A stretch of DNA of 64,000 bases from Cereibacter_A sp052244495 (GTDB taxonomy: Bacteria; Pseudomonadota; Alphaproteobacteria; Rhodobacterales; Rhodobacteraceae), in assembly GCA_052244495.1 (NCBI GenBank), contig JBQPXH010000001.1; one strand, written 5' to 3'. The translations under genes and the position numbers were made by a program. Under the pieces are notes generated by a model, which was given only the letters and a program-made list of their open reading frames with translations, made no database searches and was not told the origin of the DNA. Below are positions 54,082 through 63,911 of this stretch, piece after piece; position 1 is the stretch's first letter; every line of letters starts with the position of its first letter.

Positions 54082-54642
54082 GTGTCCGAACCGGCTTCGA
54101 TTTCCTCTGGCATCGCCGCGCGCTACGCCGCCGCCATCTTCGAACTGGCAAAGGAAGAAGGCGCGCTCGCCGCGCTGGAGAGCGACATCGAGGGGGTCGC
54201 CGCCGCCTGGGGCGACAGCGCCGACCTGCGTGACCTCGCCACCTCGCCGGTCTACAGCCGCTCCGAGCAGGAGGCCGCCATCGTGGCCATTGCGAAGAAG
54301 ATGGGCCTCTCGGCGCTGACGACGAATTCGCTGGCGCTGATGGCCTCGAACCGCCGGCTCTTCGTTCTGCCGCAGCTCGTCTCGCTGATCCGCGACCGCA
54401 TCGCCGCCGAGAAGGGCGAGATCACCGCAGAGATCACCGCCGCGGCGCCGCTCTCCGCCGAGCAGGCGACCCGCCTCGCCACCGCCCTCAAGAAGCGCGC
54501 GGGCAAGGACGTGAAACTGAAAACCACCGTCGATGAAAGCCTCATCGGCGGCCTCGTCGTCAAGCTGGGCTCCTCCATGATCGACACCTCGGTCAAGGCA
54601 AGGCTCGCGGCTCTCCAGAATGCAATGAAAGAGGTCGGATAA
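54082..54642 (+). CDS. atpH: F1 ATP synthase subunit delta
   Basis: A 186-residue peripheral-stalk subunit joining the F1 head to the b subunits. The N-terminus SGIAARYAAAIFELA and C-terminal VDESLIGGLVVKLGSSMIDTSVKARL are family signatures. The start is GTG at 54082, preceded by GAAAGGG; a longer ATG-started frame reaches 54022 but adds residues unlike delta. First gene of atpHAGDC. The atpA start follows the stop immediately. Confidence 0.95.
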   Translation: MSEPASISSGIAARYAAAIFELAKEEGALAALESDIEGVAAAWGDSADLRDLATSPVYSRSEQEAAIVAIAKKMGLSALTTNSLALMASNRRLFVLPQLVSLIRDRIAAEKGEITAEITAAAPLSAEQATRLATALKKRAGKDVKLKTTVDESLIGGLVVKLGSSMIDTSVKARLAALQNAMKEVG

Positions 54643-56181
<1,539 letters not shown>

Positions 56182-56203
56182 GGGCGGGGCAGGGAGATAA
56201 CGG

Positions 56204-57073
56204 ATGCCCAGCCTCAAGGACCTGAAAAACAGGATCGGAAGCGTCAAGAACACGCGGAAGATCACCAAGGCCATGCAGATGGTCGCGGCGGCCAAGCTTC
56301 GCCGCGCCCAGGAGGCTGCCGAGGCCGCCCGTCCCTATGCCGAACGCATGAACGGCGTGATGACGGCGCTCGCGGGCTCCGTGGGGCAATCGCCGAGCGC
56401 GCCGCGTCTCCTCACGGGGACCGGCAGCGACAAGGTGCAGCTTCTGGTGGTGATGACCGCCGAGCGCGGCCTCTGCGGCGGCTTCAACTCGTCCATCGTC
56501 CGGCTGGCCCGGGCGACGGCGAACCGGCTGCTCGCGGAAGGCAAGACGGTGAAGATCCTCACCGTCGGCAAGAAGGGGCGTGAACAGCTCCGCCGCGACC
56601 TCGGTCAGCATTTCGTCGGTCATGTCGACCTCTCCGAGGTCAAGCGTCTGGGCTACCCGGTGGCCCAGGGGATCGCGCGCGACGTGCTCGACCGCTTCGA
56701 CGCGGGCGAGTTCGACGTGGCGACGATCTTCTTCGCCCGCTTCCAGTCGGTCATCGCCCAGGTGCCGACGGCGCAGCAGGTGATCCCGGCGGTCTTCGAA
56801 GGCGAAGGCGGGATCTCGTCGTACTACGAATACGAACCGTCCGAGGAAGGCATTCTGGCCGACCTCCTTCCGCGGGGCGTGGCGACGCAGATCTTCACCG
56901 CGCTGCTCGAGAACGGTGCCTCGGAACAGGGCGCCCGGATGACCGCGATGGACAACGCGACGCGCAACGCGGGCGACATGATCAACCGGTTGACCATCCA
57001 GTACAACCGGTCGCGTCAGGCCGCCATCACCAAAGAGCTCATTGAAATCATCTCGGGCGCCGAGGCGCTCTGA
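56204..57073 (+). CDS. atpG: F1 ATP synthase subunit gamma
   Basis: A 289-residue central-shaft subunit that rotates within the alpha3-beta3 ring. The N-terminal helix PSLKDLKNRIGSVKNTRKITKAMQMVAA and the C-terminal MDNATRNAGDMINRLTIQYNRSRQAAITKEL are conserved. AGGGAG precedes the ATG. Third gene of the F1 operon. Confidence 0.97.
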   Translation: MPSLKDLKNRIGSVKNTRKITKAMQMVAAAKLRRAQEAAEAARPYAERMNGVMTALAGSVGQSPSAPRLLTGTGSDKVQLLVVMTAERGLCGGFNSSIVRLARATANRLLAEGKTVKILTVGKKGREQLRRDLGQHFVGHVDLSEVKRLGYPVAQGIARDVLDRFDAGEFDVATIFFARFQSVIAQVPTAQQVIPAVFEGEGGISSYYEYEPSEEGILADLLPRGVATQIFTALLENGASEQGARMTAMDNATRNAGDMINRLTIQYNRSRQAAITKELIEIISGAEAL

Positions 57074-57090
57074 TCCGACGGAGAAACGAC

Positions 57091-58518
57091 ATGGCAACAG
57101 CATCCCAAGGCAAGGTGACGCAGGTCATCGGCGCCGTCGTGGACGTGCAGTTCGACGGTGGCCTGCCGCCCATCCTGAACGCGCTCGAAACCGAGAACAA
57201 CGGCAAGCGTCTGGTCCTGGAAGTGGCCCAGCACCTCGGCGAGAACACCGTCCGCACCATCGCCATGGACGCGACCGAAGGTCTGGTCCGCGGCGCTGCG
57301 GTGAGCGACACCGGCGGCCCGATCTCGGTGCCCGTGGGTGACGCCACCCTCGGCCGCATCCTGAACGTGATCGGCGAACCGGTGGACGAGAAGGGCCCCG
57401 TCGATGCCTCCTCGACCCGCGCGATCCACCAGCCGGCCCCGAAATTCGCCGAGCAGTCGACGACTTCGGAAATCCTCGTCACCGGCATCAAGGTCATCGA
57501 CCTGCTGGCACCCTATTCCAAGGGCGGCAAGATCGGCCTCTTCGGCGGCGCCGGCGTGGGCAAGACCGTTCTGATCATGGAACTGATCAACAACATCGCG
57601 AAGGTGCACTCGGGCTACTCCGTGTTCGCCGGCGTGGGTGAACGGACCCGGGAAGGCAACGACCTTTACCACGAGATGATCGAATCCGGCGTTATCAAGA
57701 TCGATAACCTGCAGGAGTCGAAAGTGGCGCTGGTCTACGGCCAGATGAACGAGCCTCCGGGGGCGCGTGCCCGCGTGGCGCTGACCGGCCTGACGCTGGC
57801 CGAGCAGTTCCGCGACCAGTCCGGGACCGACGTGCTGTTCTTCGTCGACAACATCTTCCGCTTCACCCAGGCGGGTTCGGAAGTGTCGGCGCTTCTCGGC
57901 CGTATCCCGTCGGCCGTGGGCTACCAGCCGACGCTCGCCACCGACATGGGCGCCCTGCAGGAGCGCATCACCTCGACGAAGGCGGGCTCGATCACCTCGG
58001 TGCAGGCCATCTACGTTCCCGCCGACGACCTTACCGACCCGGCCCCGGCGACCTCCTTCGCCCACCTCGACGCCACGACCGTGCTCTCGCGCGCGATCTC
58101 GGAACTCGGCATCTACCCGGCCGTGGACCCGCTCGACTCGACCTCGCGGATCCTCGACCCGGTCGTCGTGGGGCAGGAGCACTACGACACCGCCCGCGCC
58201 GTGCAGGGCATCCTCCAGCGCTACAAGTCGCTGCAGGACATCATCGCCATCCTCGGCATGGACGAACTGTCGGAAGAGGACAAGCTGACCGTGGCTCGCG
58301 CCCGGAAGATCCAGCGCTTCCTCAGCCAGCCGTTCGACGTGGCGAAGGTGTTCACCGGCTCGGACGGCGTGCAGGTTCCGCTCGAAAAGACCATCGCCTC
58401 GTTCAAGGCCGTGGTGAACGGCGAATATGACCACCTGCCGGAAGCCGCCTTCTACATGGTCGGCGACATCGAGGAAGTGATCGCCAAGGCTCAGCGTCTC
58501 GCTGCGCAAGCGGCGTAA
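57091..58518 (+). CDS. atpD: F1 ATP synthase subunit beta
   Basis: A 475-residue catalytic subunit. The P-loop GGAGVGKT is near residue 154, the catalytic glutamate lies in GERTREGND, and DELSEEDKL (DELSEED motif contacting gamma and epsilon) is present. The ATPase signature PAVDPLDSTS is also visible. GGAGAAA precedes the ATG. Length fits exactly. Fourth gene of the operon. Confidence 0.98.
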   Translation: MATASQGKVTQVIGAVVDVQFDGGLPPILNALETENNGKRLVLEVAQHLGENTVRTIAMDATEGLVRGAAVSDTGGPISVPVGDATLGRILNVIGEPVDEKGPVDASSTRAIHQPAPKFAEQSTTSEILVTGIKVIDLLAPYSKGGKIGLFGGAGVGKTVLIMELINNIAKVHSGYSVFAGVGERTREGNDLYHEMIESGVIKIDNLQESKVALVYGQMNEPPGARARVALTGLTLAEQFRDQSGTDVLFFVDNIFRFTQAGSEVSALLGRIPSAVGYQPTLATDMGALQERITSTKAGSITSVQAIYVPADDLTDPAPATSFAHLDATTVLSRAISELGIYPAVDPLDSTSRILDPVVVGQEHYDTARAVQGILQRYKSLQDIIAILGMDELSEEDKLTVARARKIQRFLSQPFDVAKVFTGSDGVQVPLEKTIASFKAVVNGEYDHLPEAAFYMVGDIEEVIAKAQRLAAQAA

Positions 58519-58527
58519 GGGGGCATC

Positions 58528-58926
58528 ATGGCGGGAAACCTGCAATTCGACCTCGTGTCGCCGGAGCGGAGGCTCGCCTCCTTCTCGGCGTCCGAGGTGC
58601 AGATCCCGGGCACCGAGGGTGACTTGACGGCGATGGAAGGCCATGCGCCGACCATCACCACCCTTCGTCCGGGCATCCTGCGGGCCCATGCCTCGACCGG
58701 CATGCAGGCCTATGTCGTGACCGGCGGCTTCGCCGAGATTAACGGCGGGTCCTGCTCGGTCCTCGCCGAGAAGGCGGTTCCGATCGAGGAAGCAACCGGC
58801 ACCGTGTTCGATGGCTTCATCGACGAAGCCCGCGAACTGCTGGCCGTGGCACTGCCGGAAGACAAGGACATGGCCGAGAAGATGCTGGCCGACACGCAGG
58901 CCCTCAAGGCCGCGGCCGGTTACTGA
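58528..58926 (+). CDS. atpC: F1 ATP synthase subunit epsilon
   Basis: A 132-residue epsilon subunit of the central stalk, which also inhibits ATP hydrolysis. The N-terminal beta-sandwich shows FDLVSPERRLAS, VQIPGTEGDLTAMEGHAP and GGFAEI, followed by a short helical C-terminal part. AAGGGGG lies just before the ATG. Last gene of the operon, followed by a strong terminator. Confidence 0.96.
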   Translation: MAGNLQFDLVSPERRLASFSASEVQIPGTEGDLTAMEGHAPTITTLRPGILRAHASTGMQAYVVTGGFAEINGGSCSVLAEKAVPIEEATGTVFDGFIDEARELLAVALPEDKDMAEKMLADTQALKAAAGY

Positions 58927-58960
58927 TCCGCCGCCGCGGGCGGACGCCAGAACGACCTAA

Positions 58961-58988
58961 GGCCCCGCATTGCCGGGGCCTTTTCCTT
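58961..58988 (+). terminator. atp operon terminator
   Basis: GGCCCCG and CGGGGCC form a 7-bp stem with a 6-nt loop (CATTGC), followed by TTTTCCTTT. A standard intrinsic terminator 34 bp after the atpC stop. Confidence 0.88.
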
Positions 58989-59023
58989 TGCGCTAATATC
59001 CCTCCGGTTGCAAGGAGACGCTG

Positions 59024-59374
59024 ATGAAGCGCATGTCCGTCCGTTCGCTCGGGATCGAACAGGGGTCGCAGGTTCTGTTTTCCGACTTCTCCGACGGCGG
59101 CCCGATGTGGACGGGGCAGGGCCCGCGCGAGGCGCGCAAGCCCGTGGTCTTTGCCGAGGCGTTCACTGCGCCCCCCAGCGTGATGGTCTCGATCTCGATG
59201 TGGGACCTCGACCGCCGCTCCAACACGCGCGCGGACATTTCGGCCGAGAATGTCGCCGCGACCGGCTTCGACCTGGTGTTCCGCACCTGGGGTGATAGCC
59301 GGGTCGCGCGCATCCGCGCCGACTGGACCGCCCTTGGTCCGGTGCGCGACGATGATCTCTGGGACGTCGTCTGA
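59024..59374 (+). CDS. H-type lectin domain protein
   Basis: A 116-residue protein consisting almost wholly of an H-type lectin domain (family typified by snail agglutinin and Dictyostelium discoidin C-terminal domains). Family-like features are KPVVFAEAFTAPPSVMVSISMWDLD, a central ADISAENVAATGFDLVFRTW and the closing RIRADWTALG, which forms the sugar-binding face in known members. No signal peptide is visible. AAGGAGA precedes the ATG. It follows the F1 operon past a terminator, so it has its own transcription. Confidence 0.85.
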   Translation: MKRMSVRSLGIEQGSQVLFSDFSDGGPMWTGQGPREARKPVVFAEAFTAPPSVMVSISMWDLDRRSNTRADISAENVAATGFDLVFRTWGDSRVARIRADWTALGPVRDDDLWDVV

Positions 59375-59384
59375 CCACGACGGA

Positions 59385-59402
59385 GGCGCAGTCTCCTGCG
59401 CC
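59385..59402. terminator. hairpin between lectin gene and prs
   Basis: GGCGCAG (59385-59391) and CTGCGCC (59396-59402) form a 7-bp stem with a TCTC loop, in the 37-bp gap between two convergent genes. It has no T-run. It probably blocks readthrough in both directions. Confidence 0.5.
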
Positions 59403-59411
59403 CGGGCCGGA

Positions 59412-60431
59412 TCAGCCGCGCTGATACATGCCTTCGTAGATCGGCACCAGCGTATCCGTCTCGAACAGCGACGAGACCGAGGTGCCGCTCCAGATGTTCA
59501 GGATCGCCTGGGCGAACATCGGCGCCGTCGGCACGATGCGGATGTTCGGCGCAGCCTTCACCGTGGCCGACGGTTCGATGGAGTCGGTGATCACGAGGCT
59601 CTTCATCACCGATTTCGACACGCGTTCCACGGCGGGGCCGGACAGGACGCCGTGTGTGATGTAGGAATGAACCTCCACTGCGCCATTGTCGACCAGCACT
59701 TCAGCCGCCTTGCAGAGCGTGCCGGCGGTGTCGCAGATGTCATCGACGATGATGCACTTCTTGCCCGAAACGTTGCCGATCACGGTCATCTCGGCGATCT
59801 CGCCCGGCTTTTCCCGGCGCTTGTCGACGATGGCGAGGGGCGCGCCGATCCGCTTGGCGATCTCGCGGGCGCGGGCCACGCCGCCCACGTCGGGCGAGAC
59901 GACCATGAGGTCCTGAAGCTGGCCTTTGAAATGGTGCTCGATGTCCAGCGCGAAGACGGGGGCGGAATAGAGGTTGTCCACCGGAATGTCGAAGAAGCCC
60001 TGGATCTGCGCGGCGTGCAGGTCGAGGGTCAGCACCCGGTCGATGCCCGCCTCGACGATCAGGTTCGCCACGAGCTTGGCCGAGATCGGCGTCCGGGCCT
60101 TGGCGCGGCGGTCCTGCCGGGCATAGCCGAAATAGGGAATGACTGCCGTGATCCGATCAGCCGAGGAGCGGCGCAGCGCATCGGCGATGATCAGCAGTTC
60201 CATCAGGTTGTCGTTGGCCGGATTGGAGGTCGGCTGGATCACATACATGTCCTCGCCGCGCACGTTCTCGTAGACCTCGACGAAGATCTCCTGATCGTTG
60301 AACCGCTCAACCCGCGCATCGACGAGCGAGACCGCCATGCCCCGGTGCACCGACATCCGCCGCGCGATGGATTTCGCCAGCGTGAGGTTGGCATTGCCGG
60401 AGATCAGCTTCGGCTCGTTCATGGATGGCAT
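59412..60431 (-). CDS. prs: ribose-phosphate pyrophosphokinase
   Basis: A 339-residue PRPP synthase, which feeds purine, pyrimidine, NAD, histidine and tryptophan synthesis. It shows FNDQEIFVEVYENVRGED, YFGYARQDRRAKARTPISAKLVANL, the flexible loop VDKRREKPG, and the PRPP-binding loop KKCIIVDDICDTAGTL. The start at 60431 has GAGGAAC upstream; a second ATG three codons in (60422) is possible. Convergent with the lectin gene. Confidence 0.96.
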   Translation of the reverse strand: MPSMNEPKLISGNANLTLAKSIARRMSVHRGMAVSLVDARVERFNDQEIFVEVYENVRGEDMYVIQPTSNPANDNLMELLIIADALRRSSADRITAVIPYFGYARQDRRAKARTPISAKLVANLIVEAGIDRVLTLDLHAAQIQGFFDIPVDNLYSAPVFALDIEHHFKGQLQDLMVVSPDVGGVARAREIAKRIGAPLAIVDKRREKPGEIAEMTVIGNVSGKKCIIVDDICDTAGTLCKAAEVLVDNGAVEVHSYITHGVLSGPAVERVSKSVMKSLVITDSIEPSATVKAAPNIRIVPTAPMFAQAILNIWSGTSVSSLFETDTLVPIYEGMYQRG

Positions 60432-60483
60432 GGGATCGTTCCTCGAGGAGGGCCGCGCATGGCGGATTCGTGATTGTGCCCCC

Positions 60484-60512
60484 CCTCTAGCACCGGGCCG
60501 AGCCCTTGGAAA
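60484..60512 (-). promoter_or_regulatory. prs promoter candidate
   Basis: On the minus strand TTTCCA (60512-60507) and TAGAGG (60489-60484) are separated by 17 bp, with TGC just before the -10 (extended -10 element). It lies about 53 bp upstream of the prs start. A 7-bp hairpin (60582-60601) upstream may end ltaE transcription. Confidence 0.45.
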
Positions 60513-60694
60513 CTGCACCATCGAGACCTGTCCGAAATGCCGCCCCCACGTGGCTCCAAGTGGTTTCCGGTGCAGGGCGGTCCGAGGCGGGCCTGCCTCG
60601 GCCGGATCACGCGTCGGAGCGAACTGCTCAATCCGAGAATGAGGGCTGCGCCGCGACGCTCGCGTAGGTGGCCGTTCCGGCTCACGCGGGGTCG

Positions 60695-61720
60695 TCACGC
60701 GAGGGTGGCGAGGAAGGCCTCCACATCGCGGCCCGTGGTGCTCCACGAGCAGACGAGGCGCAGGGTGACCCGGCCGTTCCCTCGTTCCATCTCGTAAAAG
60801 ACGGCCCCGGCTGTTCGGGCACGGTGCGCGAGGGGGTCCGGCAGGTCGACGAAGATCATGTTTCCTTCGACGGGGTGCACGAGCCGCACGTCCGGCAGGG
60901 TCTCCAGCCCCGCCGCCAGCCGGGCCGCCATGCCATTCGCCTGCCCGGCCAGGCGAAGCCAGAGCCCGTCGGCAAGATAGGCCCGCATCTGTGCGGCGAG
61001 ATACCGATGCTTCGACAGGAGGTGCCCGCCGCGCTTGCGCCGGATGCGCAACTCCTCGGCAAGGGACGGGTCGAAGATCACGACCGCCTCGACGCCCATC
61101 AGCCCGTTCTTGGTGCCGCCGAGCGAAAGGACGTCGATCCCGGCCCGCCAGCTCATCTCGGCCGCGGTGCATCCGCTTGCGGCGAGAGCATTGGCGAAGC
61201 GTGCGCCGTCGAGGTGGCAACGGAGGCCGCGGCGGCGCGCGGTTTCGGTCAGCGCCGCGATCTCTTCGGGCCGGTAGAGCGTGCCCGCTTCGGTCAGGTT
61301 GGTGAGTGACAGCGCTGCGGGCCGCGAGGCATGCGGGTCGCTCTCGGGCACGCGTGCGAGTGCCCGGGCGAGCGCCTCGGGCGAGGTCTTGCCTCCGCTC
61401 CCCGGCAGCGTCACCAGCTTGGCACCGCCCGAGAAGAACTCGGTCGCGTTGCACTCGTCGGCCTCGACGTGAGCGTCCTCGCGGCAGAAGATCGTGCCCC
61501 AGGGTGGGCTGAGCGTGGCCAGGGCGAGCGCGTTCGCGGCCGTCCCGCTGGTCACGAGGGCCACCTCGGCCCGAGGCGCCTCGAACACCTCGCGGATGCG
61601 GTCCGTCACCTCCGCCGTCACCGCATCGCCGCCGTAGGGCAGGGCGTGGCTCGCTTCCGCCGCAAGCTCGGCCATCACCTCGGGCGCGACGCCCGACGCA
61701 TTGTCCGAGGCAAAGAACAT
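60695..61720 (-). CDS. ltaE: low-specificity L-threonine aldolase
   Basis: A 341-residue fold-type I PLP enzyme of the beta-eliminating lyase family. The N-terminus FFASDNASGVAPEVMAEL, the DGARFANALAAS region and the cofactor lysine in LSLGGTKNGLMG are all present. Such enzymes split L-threonine or L-allo-threonine to glycine and acetaldehyde. Its ATG overlaps the YcgN stop by one base (TGATG), and GAGGAAAC lies upstream within ycgN. Confidence 0.9.
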   Translation of the reverse strand: MFFASDNASGVAPEVMAELAAEASHALPYGGDAVTAEVTDRIREVFEAPRAEVALVTSGTAANALALATLSPPWGTIFCREDAHVEADECNATEFFSGGAKLVTLPGSGGKTSPEALARALARVPESDPHASRPAALSLTNLTEAGTLYRPEEIAALTETARRRGLRCHLDGARFANALAASGCTAAEMSWRAGIDVLSLGGTKNGLMGVEAVVIFDPSLAEELRIRRKRGGHLLSKHRYLAAQMRAYLADGLWLRLAGQANGMAARLAAGLETLPDVRLVHPVEGNMIFVDLPDPLAHRARTAGAVFYEMERGNGRVTLRLVCSWSTTGRDVEAFLATLA

Positions 61721-62181
61721 CAGGGAGTTTCCTCGATGATGTGATCTTCCCAGTCATCTTCGGCCACCTCGAACTCCGGCACCGTCCAGCCCTGCACGGA
61801 GGCGCCCGCGTCGTGGACCGAGTTGCGGTCGCCGCTCAAAAGATGGTGCCAGCCCGGAAGCGGCTTGCCCTCGTAGAGCAGGCGGTAGGCGCAGGTGCGT
61901 GGCATCCAGTAGGCGATCCTCGGCAGCGTCGCAGGCGAGAGCTGCACGCAATCGGGCACGAACTGGCGGCGGATCTCGTAGTTCGAGCACCGGCAGGTGT
62001 CGCCGTCGAGCAGCCGGCAGGCGATGCGGGTGAAGGCGACCTCGCCGGTGTCCTCGAACTCGATCTTGTTCAGGCAGCACTTGCCGCAACCGTCGCAGAG
62101 CGCCTCCCACTCGGCGGGCGTGAGCCGATCGAGGGGCACACGCTCCCAGAATCGCGGGCGGAGGGTGGGGGGCTGGGTCAT
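61720..62181 (-). CDS. YcgN/UPF0260 cysteine-cluster protein
   Basis: A 153-residue protein of the YcgN family. The N-terminal cysteine cluster CDGCGKCC with later CRLLDGDTCRCSNY and CAYR suggests a metal or iron-sulfur site. Other family features are FWERVPLDRLTPAEWEALCDGCG and GWHHLLSGDRNSVH. Function not established. It lies between ribF and ltaE on the same strand, coupled to ltaE. Confidence 0.9.
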   Translation of the reverse strand: MTQPPTLRPRFWERVPLDRLTPAEWEALCDGCGKCCLNKIEFEDTGEVAFTRIACRLLDGDTCRCSNYEIRRQFVPDCVQLSPATLPRIAYWMPRTCAYRLLYEGKPLPGWHHLLSGDRNSVHDAGASVQGWTVPEFEVAEDDWEDHIIEETP

Positions 62182-62220
62182 CGCCGCTAGATGCGCTCTC
62201 GAGGCTCGAAAGGGAAGGGG

Positions 62221-63141
62221 TCAGGCGCCGAGGATCGCACGCGCGCGGGCGCAATCCTCGTCCATCTGCGCGACGAGGCCGGGCAGGCTGTCGAAGACCA
62301 TCTCGGGGCGAAGATAGTCGATGAAGGCGACGGAAAGATGCTGGCCGTAGAGGTCTCCGGCGAAGTCGAAGAGGTGGCTTTCCAGATTGGGGCGGTTTGT
62401 GCCGAACATCGGCCTCACGCCGAGACTGGCCGCGCCCGAATAGGTGCCCTTCAGCGGCCCCGTCAGCACGTCCACCTTCACCGCATAGACGCCGAGCCGC
62501 GGCAGGTGGAGCCCGCTCACCGACATGTTCGCGGTCGGATAGCCGAGGTCCCGCCCGCGCTTGTCGCCGTGCAGCACCTCTCCGTCGATCCGGTGCCAGT
62601 GTCCGAGCATCGCGGCCGCGTCGCGGGGGCGCCCCTCGGTCAGCGCGGTGCGGATCGCGGTCGAAGAGATTTCGGTTCCCTCGACCTTCAGCAGGTCGGC
62701 TACGGTCACGTCGAAGCCGAACCGGCTGCCAAGCGCGACCAGATCGCGCGTCGTGCCCCTGCGCCCCTTGCCAAAGCAGAAGTCCTCTCCCACCACGACA
62801 TGCGAGACGCCGAGACCGGCACCGAGGACATCGCGCGCGAATTCCTCGGGGGTGAGCGAGGCGAGGTCGCGGGTGAAGGGCAGCTCATAGAGCCTTTCGA
62901 CGCCAAGCTTTGCCAGACGGTTGGCACGCGCCTCTGCGTTCATCAGCCGGAAGGGCGGTGCAGTGGGGGCGAAGACCTCGCGCGGGTGGGGCTCGAAGGT
63001 CACGACGCCCAGCGGGCCACGCCCGCGGGCAAGGTCGATCACATGCTGATGGCCGAGATGAACGCCGTCGAAATTTCCCATGGCGATCGAGGCGCCATGA
63101 TCGGATGCCTCGAGCCCCTGCCAGTGGTTGTAGATGCGCAT
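62221..63141 (-). CDS. ribF: bifunctional riboflavin kinase/FAD synthetase
   Basis: A 306-residue bifunctional enzyme that phosphorylates riboflavin to FMN and adenylates FMN to FAD. The N-terminal FAD synthetase part (about 1-180) has GNFDGVHLGHQ (nucleotidyltransferase motif) and SSTAIRTALTEG. The C-terminal kinase part (about 180-306) has GRDLGYPTANM and HLFDFAGDLYGQ. Length and both motifs are typical. It follows the MaoC gene by 27 bp. Confidence 0.95.
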   Translation of the reverse strand: MRIYNHWQGLEASDHGASIAMGNFDGVHLGHQHVIDLARGRGPLGVVTFEPHPREVFAPTAPPFRLMNAEARANRLAKLGVERLYELPFTRDLASLTPEEFARDVLGAGLGVSHVVVGEDFCFGKGRRGTTRDLVALGSRFGFDVTVADLLKVEGTEISSTAIRTALTEGRPRDAAAMLGHWHRIDGEVLHGDKRGRDLGYPTANMSVSGLHLPRLGVYAVKVDVLTGPLKGTYSGAASLGVRPMFGTNRPNLESHLFDFAGDLYGQHLSVAFIDYLRPEMVFDSLPGLVAQMDEDCARARAILGA

Positions 63142-63168
63142 CGGTCCCCGCGGGCGGGGACCCCGCCG

Positions 63169-63612
63169 TCAGTCGAATTTGCGGCTCGGCGCCAGCACGA
63201 GCGCCTCGCCCTTCAGGACCGTGGTATTGCCCACCAGACAGCGGGTTTCAAGGGTGACCCGGCGCTTGGCATGCTCGATGGCCGTGACGGTCACCTCGGC
63301 GAGCACCGTGTCGCCGGGCCGCACGGGCGCAAGGAACTTGAGCGACTGACCGAGGTAGACGGTGCCGTGCCCCGGAAGCTGCTCACCGATCACGGCAGAG
63401 ATCAGTCCTGCCGTCAGCATGCCATGCGCGATCCGCCCCTCGAAGATCGTGTCGCGGGCATAATCGTCGTCGAGGTGAACCGGGTTCCTGTCGGTCGAGA
63501 CCTCGGCGAAGAGCTCGATGTCGCGATCCGTCACTTCCTTGCGGAGATGCCGGCTCATGCCGATCTCCAGGTCTTCGATGCAGATCGTCCCGCGGGGCAT
63601 GTTGTCGAGCAT
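63169..63612 (-). CDS. MaoC-like (R)-specific enoyl-CoA hydratase
   Basis: A 147-residue hot-dog-fold hydratase with the MaoC/PhaJ signature ELFAEVSTDRNPVHLDDDYA, which carries the catalytic Asp and His, then RIAHGMLTAGLISAVIG. Members hydrate enoyl-CoA to (R)-3-hydroxyacyl-CoA, including precursors for polyhydroxyalkanoate. The start at 63612 is preferred (AAAGGG upstream); a start four codons later (63600) is possible. A palindrome upstream suggests regulation. ribF follows. Confidence 0.85.
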   Translation of the reverse strand: MLDNMPRGTICIEDLEIGMSRHLRKEVTDRDIELFAEVSTDRNPVHLDDDYARDTIFEGRIAHGMLTAGLISAVIGEQLPGHGTVYLGQSLKFLAPVRPGDTVLAEVTVTAIEHAKRRVTLETRCLVGNTTVLKGEALVLAPSRKFD

Positions 63613-63628
63613 CCTGCGAATCCCTTTG

Positions 63629-63669
63629 CTGGTGCAGCGCACCCTAGTCAGCGCTGCATTGCAGCACAA
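63629..63669 (-). promoter_or_regulatory. MaoC gene promoter with TGC-rich palindrome
   Basis: A perfect 6-bp palindrome GCTGCA-T-TGCAGC (63653-63665) contains CTGC-N3-GCAG, and a weaker GCTGGTGCAGC lies at about 63628-63638. On the minus strand TTGTGC (63669-63664) and TAGGGT (63646-63641) are 17 bp apart, so the palindrome lies between the -35 and -10. CTGC-N3/4-GCAG is the motif reported for PhaR of Paracoccus. Confidence 0.5.
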
Positions 63670-63911
63670 GATAGGCCGGCAATATATGTTCCGATATGCG
63701 ACTAAAGGCGCAAGAATATTGCCATCACGTTATCGTGACGTGCGTTCCTGGATCGTCCGCATCTTCTCCTGCACCAGTAAACTGCGCGGCGAAGGTCCCG
63801 GTTCCGGTCGGGGGCCGCCGCACGTGCGAGCGATCGCCCGGCCAGGCGCCCGTGCAGCCGCAGAAACCGCAGTCGCCCGGCGCTGCGGCAGGAAGCGTCG
63901 GGTGGCCGGGA

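Noticed and set aside
63716..63911. Leftward frame with a Cys-x-x-Cys-x-Cys stretch between the MaoC gene and the partial gene
   Set aside because: No usable start codon precedes the cysteine stretch, so it cannot be supported as a gene.
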